In this document: positions 55,208-63,731 of the stretch, in pieces
Layout of the letters: each line of letters opens with the position of its first letter
Numbering within the stretch: the first letter of the stretch is position 1
From: Helicobacter sp. 16-1353
GTDB lineage: Bacteria; Campylobacterota; Campylobacteria; Campylobacterales; Helicobacteraceae
Direction of reading: 5' to 3'
Length of the DNA: 64,000 nucleotides
Assembly: GCF_003288815.1 (NCBI RefSeq)
Contig: NZ_NHYM01000007.1
Span: 41,108-105,107, forward strand
Position numbers and translations under genes: made by a program
Notes under the pieces: generated by a model
The model's database searches: none
Told to the model about the DNA's origin: nothing
What the model saw: only the letters and a program-made list of their open reading frames with translations

Positions 55208-55921
55208 TTAAGAATTTATTGTTTTTTTGAAAAATACTTTTGATATTAGGATATAAAAATACCTTAAAATACCAAATAAAATATATAAACTTATACCGAT
55301 AAAAATACTTTCTATTGGATGGACAAAAGTTATAGCAAGAACAATAATTAAGCATATAAATTTACTTAGATTCCATTTTATGTGCTTAAAATTTGGATAG
55401 CGAATATTACTCACCATAAGAATCCCAACAATAAATGTTATAACCAAAAGATATGCTAAATATCCACTAAAAATATCATATCTATGTTCTAAAAAAAGCA
55501 TAGTTACAACAAAAATAGCTGCAGATGGGATTGGTAATCCTATAAAATATTTTGTAGATTCATTACTTGAAGTAACATTGAATCTAGCAAGTCGAATCGC
55601 CCCAAAAACCACAAAAAGACAACTAACCATAGCTCCAAAGCGTCCGTAATACTGCCCTATTGAAAAAAATAATAAAATAGCCGGAGCACAACCAAAAGCA
55701 ACAACATCACATAAAGAATCAAACTCAATACCAAATTTACTTGAAGTATTTGTCATTCTAGCTACTCTACCATCAAGCCCATCTAACACCATAGCAATTA
55801 TAACAAGCCAACAAGCAAATTCTATTTTTCCTTTGGATGCATAAATAATGCTTAAAATCCCTAAAAATGCACTTGTTGCAGTAAATAAATTTGGTAGTAT
55901 GAATAGTGGATTTATTTTCAA
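55208..55921 (-). CDS. pssA: CDP-diacylglycerol-serine O-phosphatidyltransferase
   Basis: This 237-residue membrane protein makes phosphatidylserine from CDP-diacylglycerol and serine, leading to phosphatidylethanolamine. The CDP-alcohol phosphotransferase motif DGLDGRVAR then GIEFDSLCD (about residues 47-72) is complete. About six to eight transmembrane helices. Its start overlaps the Psd-like gene's stop by 4 bp. Confidence 0.94.
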   Translation of the reverse strand: MKINPLFILPNLFTATSAFLGILSIIYASKGKIEFACWLVIIAMVLDGLDGRVARMTNTSSKFGIEFDSLCDVVAFGCAPAILLFFSIGQYYGRFGAMVSCLFVVFGAIRLARFNVTSSNESTKYFIGLPIPSAAIFVVTMLFLEHRYDIFSGYLAYLLVITFIVGILMVSNIRYPNFKHIKWNLSKFICLIIVLAITFVHPIESIFIGISLYILFGILRYFYILISKVFFKKTINS

Positions 55922-56550
55922 AATAACTTTCCTAGTATAGTTTGCCCTGCAAAGATATTTTGACCTTTTTCAACCTTTAATCCACAAGGTGCATAAATGC
56001 TAAGGATTAAATATCCGTATTTCATAAAGCCCATTCTATCTCCAGCAAATGCAGAATCTATTTGATAAATACTAACTTTATTCCAAACCTCAGGCAATAA
56101 AGTAATATTATAAACCATCTTATCATTATGGAATCCATCAATACAATGCTTGGTATTTAGCACTTCTTTAAGACTATTATCGCCTGTAATAAATAAACCA
56201 TATTTGTATTTTGTAGAAATACTATCAATAAATATTGGGGTGCGTAAGATTCCAACATCAAACATATTTACTTTAATTTTTAATAAAGTAGTGTCATTAT
56301 TTTTTATAACATCTTTGATAACACCATCGCAAGGTGCGACAATCATATCCTCCTTACGATATTCCGCAATTCTCTCTGGATTCCTAAAGATAACAATCAA
56401 AAATAAACATACTATTAAAAATACTAATGCCATAACATTTAAGTGCAAGAAAATAAATAAAAACACTAAAATGACACTAAGCACGATAGATTTAACACCC
56501 TCTTTTGCAATAATTTGATTTGTTGTTTGTTCGCTTTTTGGCTTATTCAT
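55918..56550 (-). CDS. Phosphatidylserine decarboxylase-related protein lacking the pyruvoyl serine
   Basis: This 210-residue protein has two N-terminal transmembrane segments (about 20-50). PCDGVIKDV (about residue 72) and MFDVGILRTPIFIDSI (about 96) match the short Psd family. Near the C terminus, where the family has a Gly-Ser processing site (such as RFGSRVD), it reads KYGYLILS, so the Ser that becomes the pyruvoyl cofactor is Tyr. It is therefore predicted inactive as a classical decarboxylase. The position between ftsH and pssA matches HP1070 in H. pylori as I recall. Confidence 0.75.
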   Translation of the reverse strand: MNKPKSEQTTNQIIAKEGVKSIVLSVILVFLFIFLHLNVMALVFLIVCLFLIVIFRNPERIAEYRKEDMIVAPCDGVIKDVIKNNDTTLLKIKVNMFDVGILRTPIFIDSISTKYKYGLFITGDNSLKEVLNTKHCIDGFHNDKMVYNITLLPEVWNKVSIYQIDSAFAGDRMGFMKYGYLILSIYAPCGLKVEKGQNIFAGQTILGKLF

Positions 56551-56565
56551 TCACACTTCCATAGC

Positions 56566-56590
56566 TAGAATCCTGCTATTGTGGATTCTA
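56566..56590 (-). terminator. Hairpin after ftsH made of an inverted word pair
   Basis: TAGAATCC at 56566-56573 is the reverse complement of GGATTCTA at 56583-56590 around a 9-nt loop. It lies between the ftsH stop (56664) and the psd-like start (56550). No strong T run is seen on the minus strand, so it may be a processing or attenuation element. Confidence 0.5.
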
Positions 56591-56663
56591 CAATTATTAA
56601 ATTAAATGTTATATAAATCTAATCTTACTAAAAATTTAGTTTCTTTTAGAATCTAACAAATAT

Positions 56664-58562
56664 CTAATCTTCATCATCTATTTGTTCTCTTGCAACAAGT
56701 CTTGTTTCTATATTATTTTTAGTTTCAAATTCAGCGATAATATCCCTAACACGACTTCCTTCAATAACTTCTTTTTCAAATAATTCTTTTACCATAATTT
56801 CTATAGCTTCTTTGTAATCACTCAATGTTTGTTTTACAAACTCATACCTAGAATCCAATGTATTTTTGATAAACATATCCATTTCTTCAGCAGTCTTTTC
56901 ACTAAACTCTCTTGGAGAGCCCATTCCGCCATTTAAAAATGAATTTCGTTGCTTTTCTAATACCATAAGTCCGCTAACATTTGTCATTCCATAATAACTA
57001 ATCATCGCCTTTATAATATCCGTCGCTCGTTCCAAGTCATTGCTAGCACCTGTAGATATTTCGCCTAAAAACACATCTTCAGCCGCTCTACCACTTAAAA
57101 GCACATCAACTTCAGCGATTAATTCATGTTTTTGCATTAAATACCTATTTTCCTCTGGCGTATGTAGCGTATATCCTAAAGCCGCCATTCCACGCGGAAT
57201 AATAGAAACCTTATTTACTTTACTTGCACCTTCTGTCATCTCGGCAATAACTGCGTGTCCACTCTCGTGATAGGCTACGATTTTTTTCTCTTTTGGGGAG
57301 ATTCTGCGAGATTTTTTCTCTAGTCCAGCGATACTTCGCTCAACTGCTTCTCTAAAATCTTGTTGTGTAACCTCTTGTTTATTTGCTCTACCTGCAAGAA
57401 GTGCCGCTTCATTAATAATATTTGCCAAATCAGCCCCTGCAAGTCCAGCAGTAAGTCTAGCAATCTCTTGTAAATCCACATCTCTACCAAGTTTCACGGA
57501 TTTAATATGGACTTTTAGAATCTCCACTCGCCCATTAAAATCTGGCTTATCCACTAAAACTTGTCTATCAAATCGACCCGGTCTAAGCAATGCTTGGTCT
57601 AGCACCTCTGGGCGGTTTGTCGCAGCAAGGACAATAACTGGCGAGCTATCCGAGCTAAAGCCGTCCATTTCAGCTAAAAGCTGATTTAGCGTTTGCTCTC
57701 TCTCATCATTTCCGCTAATCATTCCACCTGCTGCTCTCGACTTTCCTATTGCATCGATTTCATCGATAAAAATAATACTTGGAGCTTCCTTTTTTGCCAT
57801 CTCGAATAAATCTCTAACCCTACTTGCTCCAAGTCCCACAAACATCTCGATAAAGCTACTACCGCTCATTGAGAAAAATGGCACATTCGCTTCACCTGCA
57901 ACTGCCTTTGCAAGGAGGGTTTTACCTGTTCCCGGAGGTCCTACTAGAAGAACACCTTTTGGGATTTTTGCTCCAATAGTGGCATATCTATCAGGATGTT
58001 TTAGAAAATCTACAATCTCCACAACTTCTTCTTTTGCCTCTTTATTTCCTGCCATATCATCAAATCTAACCTTTGGTTTTTCGGCATTTACTAGTTTTTT
58101 GGCATTCCCCATACCAAATATGCCATTCCCCATATTTTTTTGCATTCGACTTGCCATAAACATCCAAAGCCCAAGAATGATAAACACAGGAACAAGCCAA
58201 CCCAGCATATCAGTAAACCAATTACTCTCGCTAAATCCGCTATATGGAATCTCTTTAGCATCCAAAAGTGGAACAAGTGTATTATCATTAACTTTTCTAA
58301 CATTATAAATTATTTTTTGTCCATTTTGAGTGCCTTGTGCTTTTATCATTGTTTGACCAATGGCTACTTGCTCAACTTCTTTATTTTCAATCAATTTTTT
58401 TAATTCATAGTAGCTTATAGTTTGCGTTGTGCCACTATTTAAGAGTGAGCCTCCACTAGGAGAGAGTAGTTTAAATGCAAGAATTACAATAATAGTAAAA
58501 ATAGCAAATATTACGATAGGATTCCCACTCATTGGGTTATTTGGTTTATTATTTTGTTTCAT
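56664..58562 (-). CDS. ftsH: ATP-dependent zinc metalloprotease FtsH
   Basis: This 632-residue membrane protease degrades misassembled membrane proteins and selected regulators. Two N-terminal helices flank a periplasmic domain; the AAA+ domain has GPPGTGKT (Walker A, about residue 209), FIDEIDAIG (Walker B) and the SRH; the zinc site HESGH is near 429. Length is normal. It overlaps prmA by one base (TAATG). Confidence 0.97.
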   Translation of the reverse strand: MKQNNKPNNPMSGNPIVIFAIFTIIVILAFKLLSPSGGSLLNSGTTQTISYYELKKLIENKEVEQVAIGQTMIKAQGTQNGQKIIYNVRKVNDNTLVPLLDAKEIPYSGFSESNWFTDMLGWLVPVFIILGLWMFMASRMQKNMGNGIFGMGNAKKLVNAEKPKVRFDDMAGNKEAKEEVVEIVDFLKHPDRYATIGAKIPKGVLLVGPPGTGKTLLAKAVAGEANVPFFSMSGSSFIEMFVGLGASRVRDLFEMAKKEAPSIIFIDEIDAIGKSRAAGGMISGNDEREQTLNQLLAEMDGFSSDSSPVIVLAATNRPEVLDQALLRPGRFDRQVLVDKPDFNGRVEILKVHIKSVKLGRDVDLQEIARLTAGLAGADLANIINEAALLAGRANKQEVTQQDFREAVERSIAGLEKKSRRISPKEKKIVAYHESGHAVIAEMTEGASKVNKVSIIPRGMAALGYTLHTPEENRYLMQKHELIAEVDVLLSGRAAEDVFLGEISTGASNDLERATDIIKAMISYYGMTNVSGLMVLEKQRNSFLNGGMGSPREFSEKTAEEMDMFIKNTLDSRYEFVKQTLSDYKEAIEIMVKELFEKEVIEGSRVRDIIAEFETKNNIETRLVAREQIDDED

Positions 58563-59452
58563 TATACTCCTTTACTTGCAAGATTTATATTTTTATATAC
58601 AAGACAAGCCCACTCATCTTTTATTTTTTCTTCTACTAATGTTAAGCTTTTAAAACATTCTTTTAGTGAATCTAAATATATATCTAAGATTCCAGATAAT
58701 ACCAAATAGGCATTATTATTTAGAGAGCGTATAAGTTTTGCCTTCTCTTCAATTATCACTGATGCTACAATATTAGCTACAACTATATCATATTGTTTAT
58801 TTGTATTATTGATTGTGCCAAGCCAAATTTGTGAAATTGTAGCATTATTTTTTGAAAAATTTTTCTTTGCCTCTTCTATAGCCAACTCATCTATATCGCA
58901 CATAGAAACTTTTGCACCAAGCTTATTTGCACAAAGAGCTAAGATTCCACTACCACAACCAACATCAAGCAAAGTCGTAGATGGAGTTATATTCAATGAT
59001 TGCAACACATCAATACACATAAAAGTGCTAGAATGATGTCCTGTTCCAAATGCCAAAGAGGGCTCTAGAATAATATTAATCTTAGAATCTAATTTTTCAA
59101 GCCAAGTTGGATAAATATGAAATATACCACAATCTACTGCCGTTATAGAATCCTTGTATTTTTCAATATAATTTTCACTTTGTTTTTTTGTAATTGTATA
59201 GGTAAAATCTACATTTGTAGAATTTATAATACTTAGATTCTCACTTAAGGTTTGTAGATAAGCTATAAGGGGGTTTTCGATATTTTTATCTGTTCTAATG
59301 ATAATATAAAAATTTTTGTTGTTATTTGTAACACTCTGCCCTGTTTCTTCTACTATCTCTACTGCTTGAGATGTAAAATCCAATATCTCACTCATAAAAA
59401 TATCACTAAAACAATTAGGTTTAATGCAAATCTCAAAATAATATCCGCTCAT
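58562..59452 (-). CDS. prmA: Ribosomal protein L11 methyltransferase
   Basis: This 296-residue protein trimethylates L11. The N-terminal substrate-binding domain is divergent. The catalytic part has LEPSLAFGTGHHSST (about residue 132), LLDVGCGSGILAL (SAM motif I, about 160) and VVANIVASV. It lies between cheY (6 bp) and ftsH, the order known from H. pylori. Confidence 0.92.
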   Translation of the reverse strand: MSGYYFEICIKPNCFSDIFMSEILDFTSQAVEIVEETGQSVTNNNKNFYIIIRTDKNIENPLIAYLQTLSENLSIINSTNVDFTYTITKKQSENYIEKYKDSITAVDCGIFHIYPTWLEKLDSKINIILEPSLAFGTGHHSSTFMCIDVLQSLNITPSTTLLDVGCGSGILALCANKLGAKVSMCDIDELAIEEAKKNFSKNNATISQIWLGTINNTNKQYDIVVANIVASVIIEEKAKLIRSLNNNAYLVLSGILDIYLDSLKECFKSLTLVEEKIKDEWACLVYKNINLASKGV

Positions 59453-59458
59453 ATTAGA

Positions 59459-59836
59459 TTAAACTTCATTCACTCCCAACACAGCCTCTAATTTTTCTTT
59501 CAACACTTGTGGAGTAAATGGCTTAACAATATAATTATTAACTCCAGATTTTAGAGCAGTTATAACCTCTGCTTTTCCACCCTCAGTTGTTACCATAATA
59601 ATAGGAATATCCGCAAATCTAGCATCTCCGCGAACCTTTTTCACCAAGTCAAGCCCATTCATCTCTGGCATATTCCAATCAGTAATAAGAATCTTTATAT
59701 CATCAATAGTATCCAAAAGCTCCCACGCTTGAAGTCCGTGCTCCGCTTCTAATATATCATCATAGCCAAGTCTTTGGAGTGTATTTTTTATAATTCTTCT
59801 CATTGTAGAACTATCATCGACAATAAGTAATTTCAA
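59459..59836 (-). CDS. cheY: Chemotaxis response regulator CheY
   Basis: This 125-residue single receiver domain binds the flagellar switch when phosphorylated by CheA. LLIVDDSSTMRRI has the acidic pocket, ITDWNMPEMNG the phospho-Asp (about residue 53), and IVKPFTPQ the conserved Lys. I take the TTG at 59836 as start, with AAGGAG 6 bp upstream and a normal CheY length; a longer frame from 59872 adds 12 unlikely residues. The cheY-prmA-ftsH order is conserved in Helicobacter. Confidence 0.94.
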   Translation of the reverse strand: MKLLIVDDSSTMRRIIKNTLQRLGYDDILEAEHGLQAWELLDTIDDIKILITDWNMPEMNGLDLVKKVRGDARFADIPIIMVTTEGGKAEVITALKSGVNNYIVKPFTPQVLKEKLEAVLGVNEV

Positions 59837-60234
59837 TATTTTCTCCTTATAAATCAAGCAAATAAATTCCAAAATAATACCATAATAATATTTTTTTAAA
59901 CAAAAATCACCTGATATTTTTGAAAAAATGGGGTTTAAATGGATTTGTGGATTCTAGCGTGGAATATTTGTGGAATATTTTTGAAATCTTAAAACAATCT
60001 TTATTGCTAGGCAGAATCTATTTTCTTAAATATTTCTTAAAATTTGTTTAAATAAAGTTAAATCTTACAAAAACGCTAAAATTACTCACACTCTTTAAAT
60101 CAACTTTTACTTTTTGCTAGAATTTTAAGATTAAATTAAAGGTAAGATTTTGGATTTGTTTTCCCAAAATGTAGAAAAAAAGAAAGTGTGATTAAAAAAA
60201 GTGCTTTAGCAATTATCACACCAAAGGAGAATAT
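59837..60234. other. 398-bp gap between cheY and the defence cluster
   Basis: No open frame is convincing. The sequence is AT-rich, with one full GAATCT word near 60015 and related GGATTC/GAATAT words near 59950-59980. The right end holds the GTGTGAT/ATCACAC inverted repeat and the Shine-Dalgarno of the DUF262 gene. It probably contains divergent promoters. Confidence 0.5.
60186..60221 (+). promoter_or_regulatory. Inverted repeat in the leader of the DUF262/DUF1524 gene
   Basis: GTGTGAT at 60186-60192 is the reverse complement of ATCACAC at 60215-60221, spaced by 22 bp. The right arm abuts AAAGGAG of the downstream gene. It could be an operator or an RNA hairpin controlling translation. Confidence 0.45.
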
Positions 60235-61917
60235 ATGGATTTTAAGAAAATAACGATTTTAGAATGTTTTGATAGTTCACAAAAGCAGTATGAAATACCT
60301 ATTTATCAACGAGCTTATTCGTGGGATAGGGATAACTTAAGGGTATTTTTTGAGGATATCGTAGAGCACTCAAATGGCAGTAGCAATTATTTCTATGGGA
60401 ATATTTTGCTTGAGAGGATAGAGCAAGGTAAAAAATACGAAATTATCGATGGACAGCAGAGATTAACCACACTCGTAATTTTTATTAGAGCTATATTAAA
60501 TGTGCTAAAAAGCAAAAATTACAATGCAGATTCAAGCGATTTTTACGAGGAAAAAGAAAAAATCTATTTAAAAAATGGAAATAATATCAAGCTTCGACCA
60601 GTTGAGTATGATAGGGCTTGTTTTGATGGAATCATTATTGACGATAAAGATGATTTTAAGACAAGCACCCCTTCGCAAGAAAGAATCAAATATACAAAAG
60701 AATATTTTATTAAACAATTGGCAAAACTTGAAACAAATGAGATTTTAAACATATTAAATAAAATTGAAAGCACGGAGCTTATCGCAATTGAGATTGTGGG
60801 AAAAAAAGATTCCGTATTGATGTTTGAGCTTCAAAATAATCGCGGAAAAGATTTAACAAATATGGAGCGATTGAAGTCCTACTTTATGTATCAAATGTAT
60901 GTGTATAGCGATGAAAATGAGGTGAATGCCAATATTGAAAATATCTCAAATATCTCCAAGGAAATCTATAAACTGATTAATGATATTAAGCTTGAGGAAG
61001 ATAGTGTGCTGTTTTATCATAATCAAGCATATATAAATGGCTATGCTTATAGAACGCTAGATGATGTAAAAAATATATTTGGAAAAGTAGATAAAGACAA
61101 AAAGGTTGAATGGATAATCGAATATATGCGAAAGCTACATACGACTTTTTCTAACATCAAACAATTTGAGCATTTGGATAATACGCATAAATATTATTTA
61201 GAATGTTTGGGAATCTCAGCATTTATATATCCATTTATTATTAAGGGCTTTAGATTTTTAGATAGCAGTAAGATTGATGAGCTATTTCAAGTGCTAGAGA
61301 TTCTGCTATTTAGAGCTAAGCTAATTAACACAAGGGCAAAGATACAAGAAAGATTGAATGCAATATTGTCTAATTTTAATAATGACGATATTGCCAAACT
61401 AAGAGCAGATATAAAAAACAAATTAAATGAATCTGGGTATTGGGACGACGATAGCATAGAAATAGCTTTATGTGGAGATATGTATAATAAAGAGGTAATA
61501 AATTACTTGCTTTGGCGATATGAAAACGCTATCCAATCAAAGGGCTATAGTATTGATAGATTCAGTATTGAGGGTGAATCTATCGAGCATATATCGCCCC
61601 AGCAGCCAGATAATGGAGTGCTTGAAAATGGCTATGATGTAGATGAAAATAATCAATATGACGATGAGTTTATCAAAGAATATTTAAATTGCTTGGGGAA
61701 TCTAGTGCTTATCTCGAAGTCCCATAATTCCGCTATTGGCAATAAGCCTTTTAGCGAAAAACTAGAATCTTATAACAAAAATCTACTTTTAAAACAACAA
61801 GCCGAGATTAAAGACTTTGCCAAAGAGGAAAATGGCAAACTAGTTTGGAAAAAAGTTTCCATAGATGAAAGGCGAGATAAAATCGCTGAATTTGCACTAA
61901 AAACTTGGAGTTTTTAA
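60235..61917 (+). CDS. GmrSD-like DUF262/DUF1524 protein (predicted type IV restriction or defence nuclease)
   Basis: This 560-residue protein has an N-terminal DUF262 (ParB/sulfiredoxin-like) domain with QYEIPIYQRAYSWDRDNL (about residues 19-36) and IIDGQQRLTTL (about 77), and a C-terminal DUF1524 HNH-type domain with IEHISPQQ (about 470) and CLGNLVLISKSHNSAIGNK (about 502). This is the single-chain GmrSD layout, an NTP-dependent nuclease that cuts modified (for example glucosylated hydroxymethylcytosine) phage DNA. All key residues appear present. It is preceded by a strong AAAGGAGA. Confidence 0.85.
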   Translation: MDFKKITILECFDSSQKQYEIPIYQRAYSWDRDNLRVFFEDIVEHSNGSSNYFYGNILLERIEQGKKYEIIDGQQRLTTLVIFIRAILNVLKSKNYNADSSDFYEEKEKIYLKNGNNIKLRPVEYDRACFDGIIIDDKDDFKTSTPSQERIKYTKEYFIKQLAKLETNEILNILNKIESTELIAIEIVGKKDSVLMFELQNNRGKDLTNMERLKSYFMYQMYVYSDENEVNANIENISNISKEIYKLINDIKLEEDSVLFYHNQAYINGYAYRTLDDVKNIFGKVDKDKKVEWIIEYMRKLHTTFSNIKQFEHLDNTHKYYLECLGISAFIYPFIIKGFRFLDSSKIDELFQVLEILLFRAKLINTRAKIQERLNAILSNFNNDDIAKLRADIKNKLNESGYWDDDSIEIALCGDMYNKEVINYLLWRYENAIQSKGYSIDRFSIEGESIEHISPQQPDNGVLENGYDVDENNQYDDEFIKEYLNCLGNLVLISKSHNSAIGNKPFSEKLESYNKNLLLKQQAEIKDFAKEENGKLVWKKVSIDERRDKIAEFALKTWSF

Positions 61918-62072
61918 AAAGTAGCAAAAAAAGCGGTGGGTAAGATTAAGCTTTTGCTAAAGTCGCAAATAGCATTAAATGCAAAAGCCAAAAATCCAAT
62001 TTTATTAAAATATAAAATACGCTATGCTAATATTGTAATCAAACGTCAACAATTAAAATAAAGTGAACATAA

Positions 62073-63191
62073 ATGGCAACAATAGAAATCAATATGCAAC
62101 GATTAGAATATTTATTAGAATTGTTTAATATGGATAAAAATATATTGTGCCAAGAAATAAATATTGATATTGGCTACATTAGAAACCCAATTATAGTAAA
62201 TCATCTAAAAAAGATTGATGCGATTTTTAAAAAAGGTTTGCCATTCTACACCAACCCAAATCCAATAGATAAGAAAAAATCCAGCATTCTTTTTAGGAAA
62301 ACTAACATAAAAGATTCTTTAAATATTGGAGATGTAGAGTTTATAACCCAAAAAGAATCTGAAATAAATTATATAAACAGCTTAATTAAGCTAAGTAAAT
62401 TTAATGCAAATTTCAAACAGCTAGACAGATTTTCCATTAAAGATTCTCCAAAAGATATTGCTACTCAATTGCAATATATTATTCCAAATAAAAATGTGAG
62501 CGATAGGGATTTTTTAAAGCAATTTATAGCAAATTTGGCAGAATATAATATTATGGTTTTAGAAAATATTGAATCTCACAATAAAAAATATAAATCTAAT
62601 TTGCTTGGATTTTTTATAAAGCCAAATGCCATTGTTTTAAAAAGGCAAAAATCTCTAAAAAGAGAAATATTTACTCTAGCACATGAATTAGGACATTATT
62701 TGCTAAATAGCGAAATGATAGATGATGACATATTTAAAAATAGTGAAAATAAAGAAGAAAAATGGTGTAATGAGTTTGCTTTTTACTTATTGGCAAATGA
62801 CATACTAAACGCCTTAGAGAACGAGCGAAGCAAAGTTTTCGCGTCAAATATTGCACATAGTTATAACAATGAAAACATAAGGCTTTTATCAAAACAAAAC
62901 CATATCAGCCAATTAGCCATTTTTTGTTATTATGCAAATAGTGGGGCGATTAGCTGGAAGCAATTTAACGATATAAAAAACTCAATACAAGCAGGTTTAG
63001 ACGAAAAATTAAACAAAGAAAGGCAAGAGCCAAAATCGAGCAATTTTTATACTCCACCTAAGGCTATTGTATCTCCTTTGCAAAAAGATATTTATATTAA
63101 TGCTTTTTTTGAGGGAGTAATTGAAGAATATGACATACTTTCTAAATTTAAAGTTAAAAATAACAATTTAGATATTTTCTTGTATGGGTGA
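62073..63191 (+). CDS. ImmA/IrrE-family metallopeptidase-like protein
   Basis: This 372-residue protein has the zinc peptidase motif FTLAHELGHYLL (about residue 204) with a further acidic site EKWCNEFAFYLL (about 229), typical of COG2856 proteins. The N-terminal 60 residues are helical, in the place where related proteins carry an Xre-type domain, but no clear helix-turn-helix is seen. The stop is 3 bp before the start of the DUF4411 gene, so the two are coupled. Such pairs are predicted toxin-antitoxin-like modules. Confidence 0.78.
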   Translation: MATIEINMQRLEYLLELFNMDKNILCQEINIDIGYIRNPIIVNHLKKIDAIFKKGLPFYTNPNPIDKKKSSILFRKTNIKDSLNIGDVEFITQKESEINYINSLIKLSKFNANFKQLDRFSIKDSPKDIATQLQYIIPNKNVSDRDFLKQFIANLAEYNIMVLENIESHNKKYKSNLLGFFIKPNAIVLKRQKSLKREIFTLAHELGHYLLNSEMIDDDIFKNSENKEEKWCNEFAFYLLANDILNALENERSKVFASNIAHSYNNENIRLLSKQNHISQLAIFCYYANSGAISWKQFNDIKNSIQAGLDEKLNKERQEPKSSNFYTPPKAIVSPLQKDIYINAFFEGVIEEYDILSKFKVKNNNLDIFLYG

Positions 63192-63194
63192 AAG

Positions 63195-63731
63195 ATGGAA
63201 TATTTATTAGACACTAATTCATTGCTTTCGCTCGTAAGATATTATTTACCTTTCGATAGCGACAATCGCTTAAAAGGTTTTATTGAATTGCAATTCAAAG
63301 ATAGAAATTTTTTATTGCTAAAAGAAGTAAAAAGTGAGTGCGAGAGGGTATCTAGCGGAATAATTATGCAACAATTAAAACTCTCAAATATACAATGCAC
63401 TCCTAGTAGCAATTCGATAGACAAAAAAATGCACAATTTAATAGATAATAATTTTGCAATTCCAAAATTCAAGCAAGAGTTAGATGTGGACGAATACGAA
63501 AATAACAAAAATCAATATATCCAAAGTGCAGATTTTCAATTGATATTTAATGCCTACACTCACAATCGCACCATAATTACAGAAGAAACGCCAAGTAATA
63601 ATGATAAAAAACTATTTAAAAAAATACCTATCATATGCAATGAACATCGTATAAAATGTATTTCTTTGCCAACTTTTCTCAAAAAGAACATTTCTGTATC
63701 ATTTACAATTCCCTTAGGCACTTTATTTTAA
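63195..63731 (+). CDS. DUF4411 PIN-like protein (putative toxin)
   Basis: This 178-residue protein has PIN-type acidic residues: YLLDTNSLL at the N terminus, KEVKSECE (about residue 41), QSADFQLIFNAY (about 111) and IITEETPS (about 130). The tail RIKCISLPTFLKK is typical of DUF4411. PIN proteins are Mg-dependent ribonucleases. It overlaps no other gene but starts 3 bp after the ImmA/IrrE-like stop. I see no GAATCT/AGATTC word in it. Confidence 0.75.
   Translation: MEYLLDTNSLLSLVRYYLPFDSDNRLKGFIELQFKDRNFLLLKEVKSECERVSSGIIMQQLKLSNIQCTPSSNSIDKKMHNLIDNNFAIPKFKQELDVDEYENNKNQYIQSADFQLIFNAYTHNRTIITEETPSNNDKKLFKKIPIICNEHRIKCISLPTFLKKNISVSFTIPLGTLF

Noticed and set aside
59837..59872. Extended N terminus for CheY
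   Set aside because: The added 12 residues are outside the CheY family, while the TTG at 59836 has AAGGAG at correct spacing.
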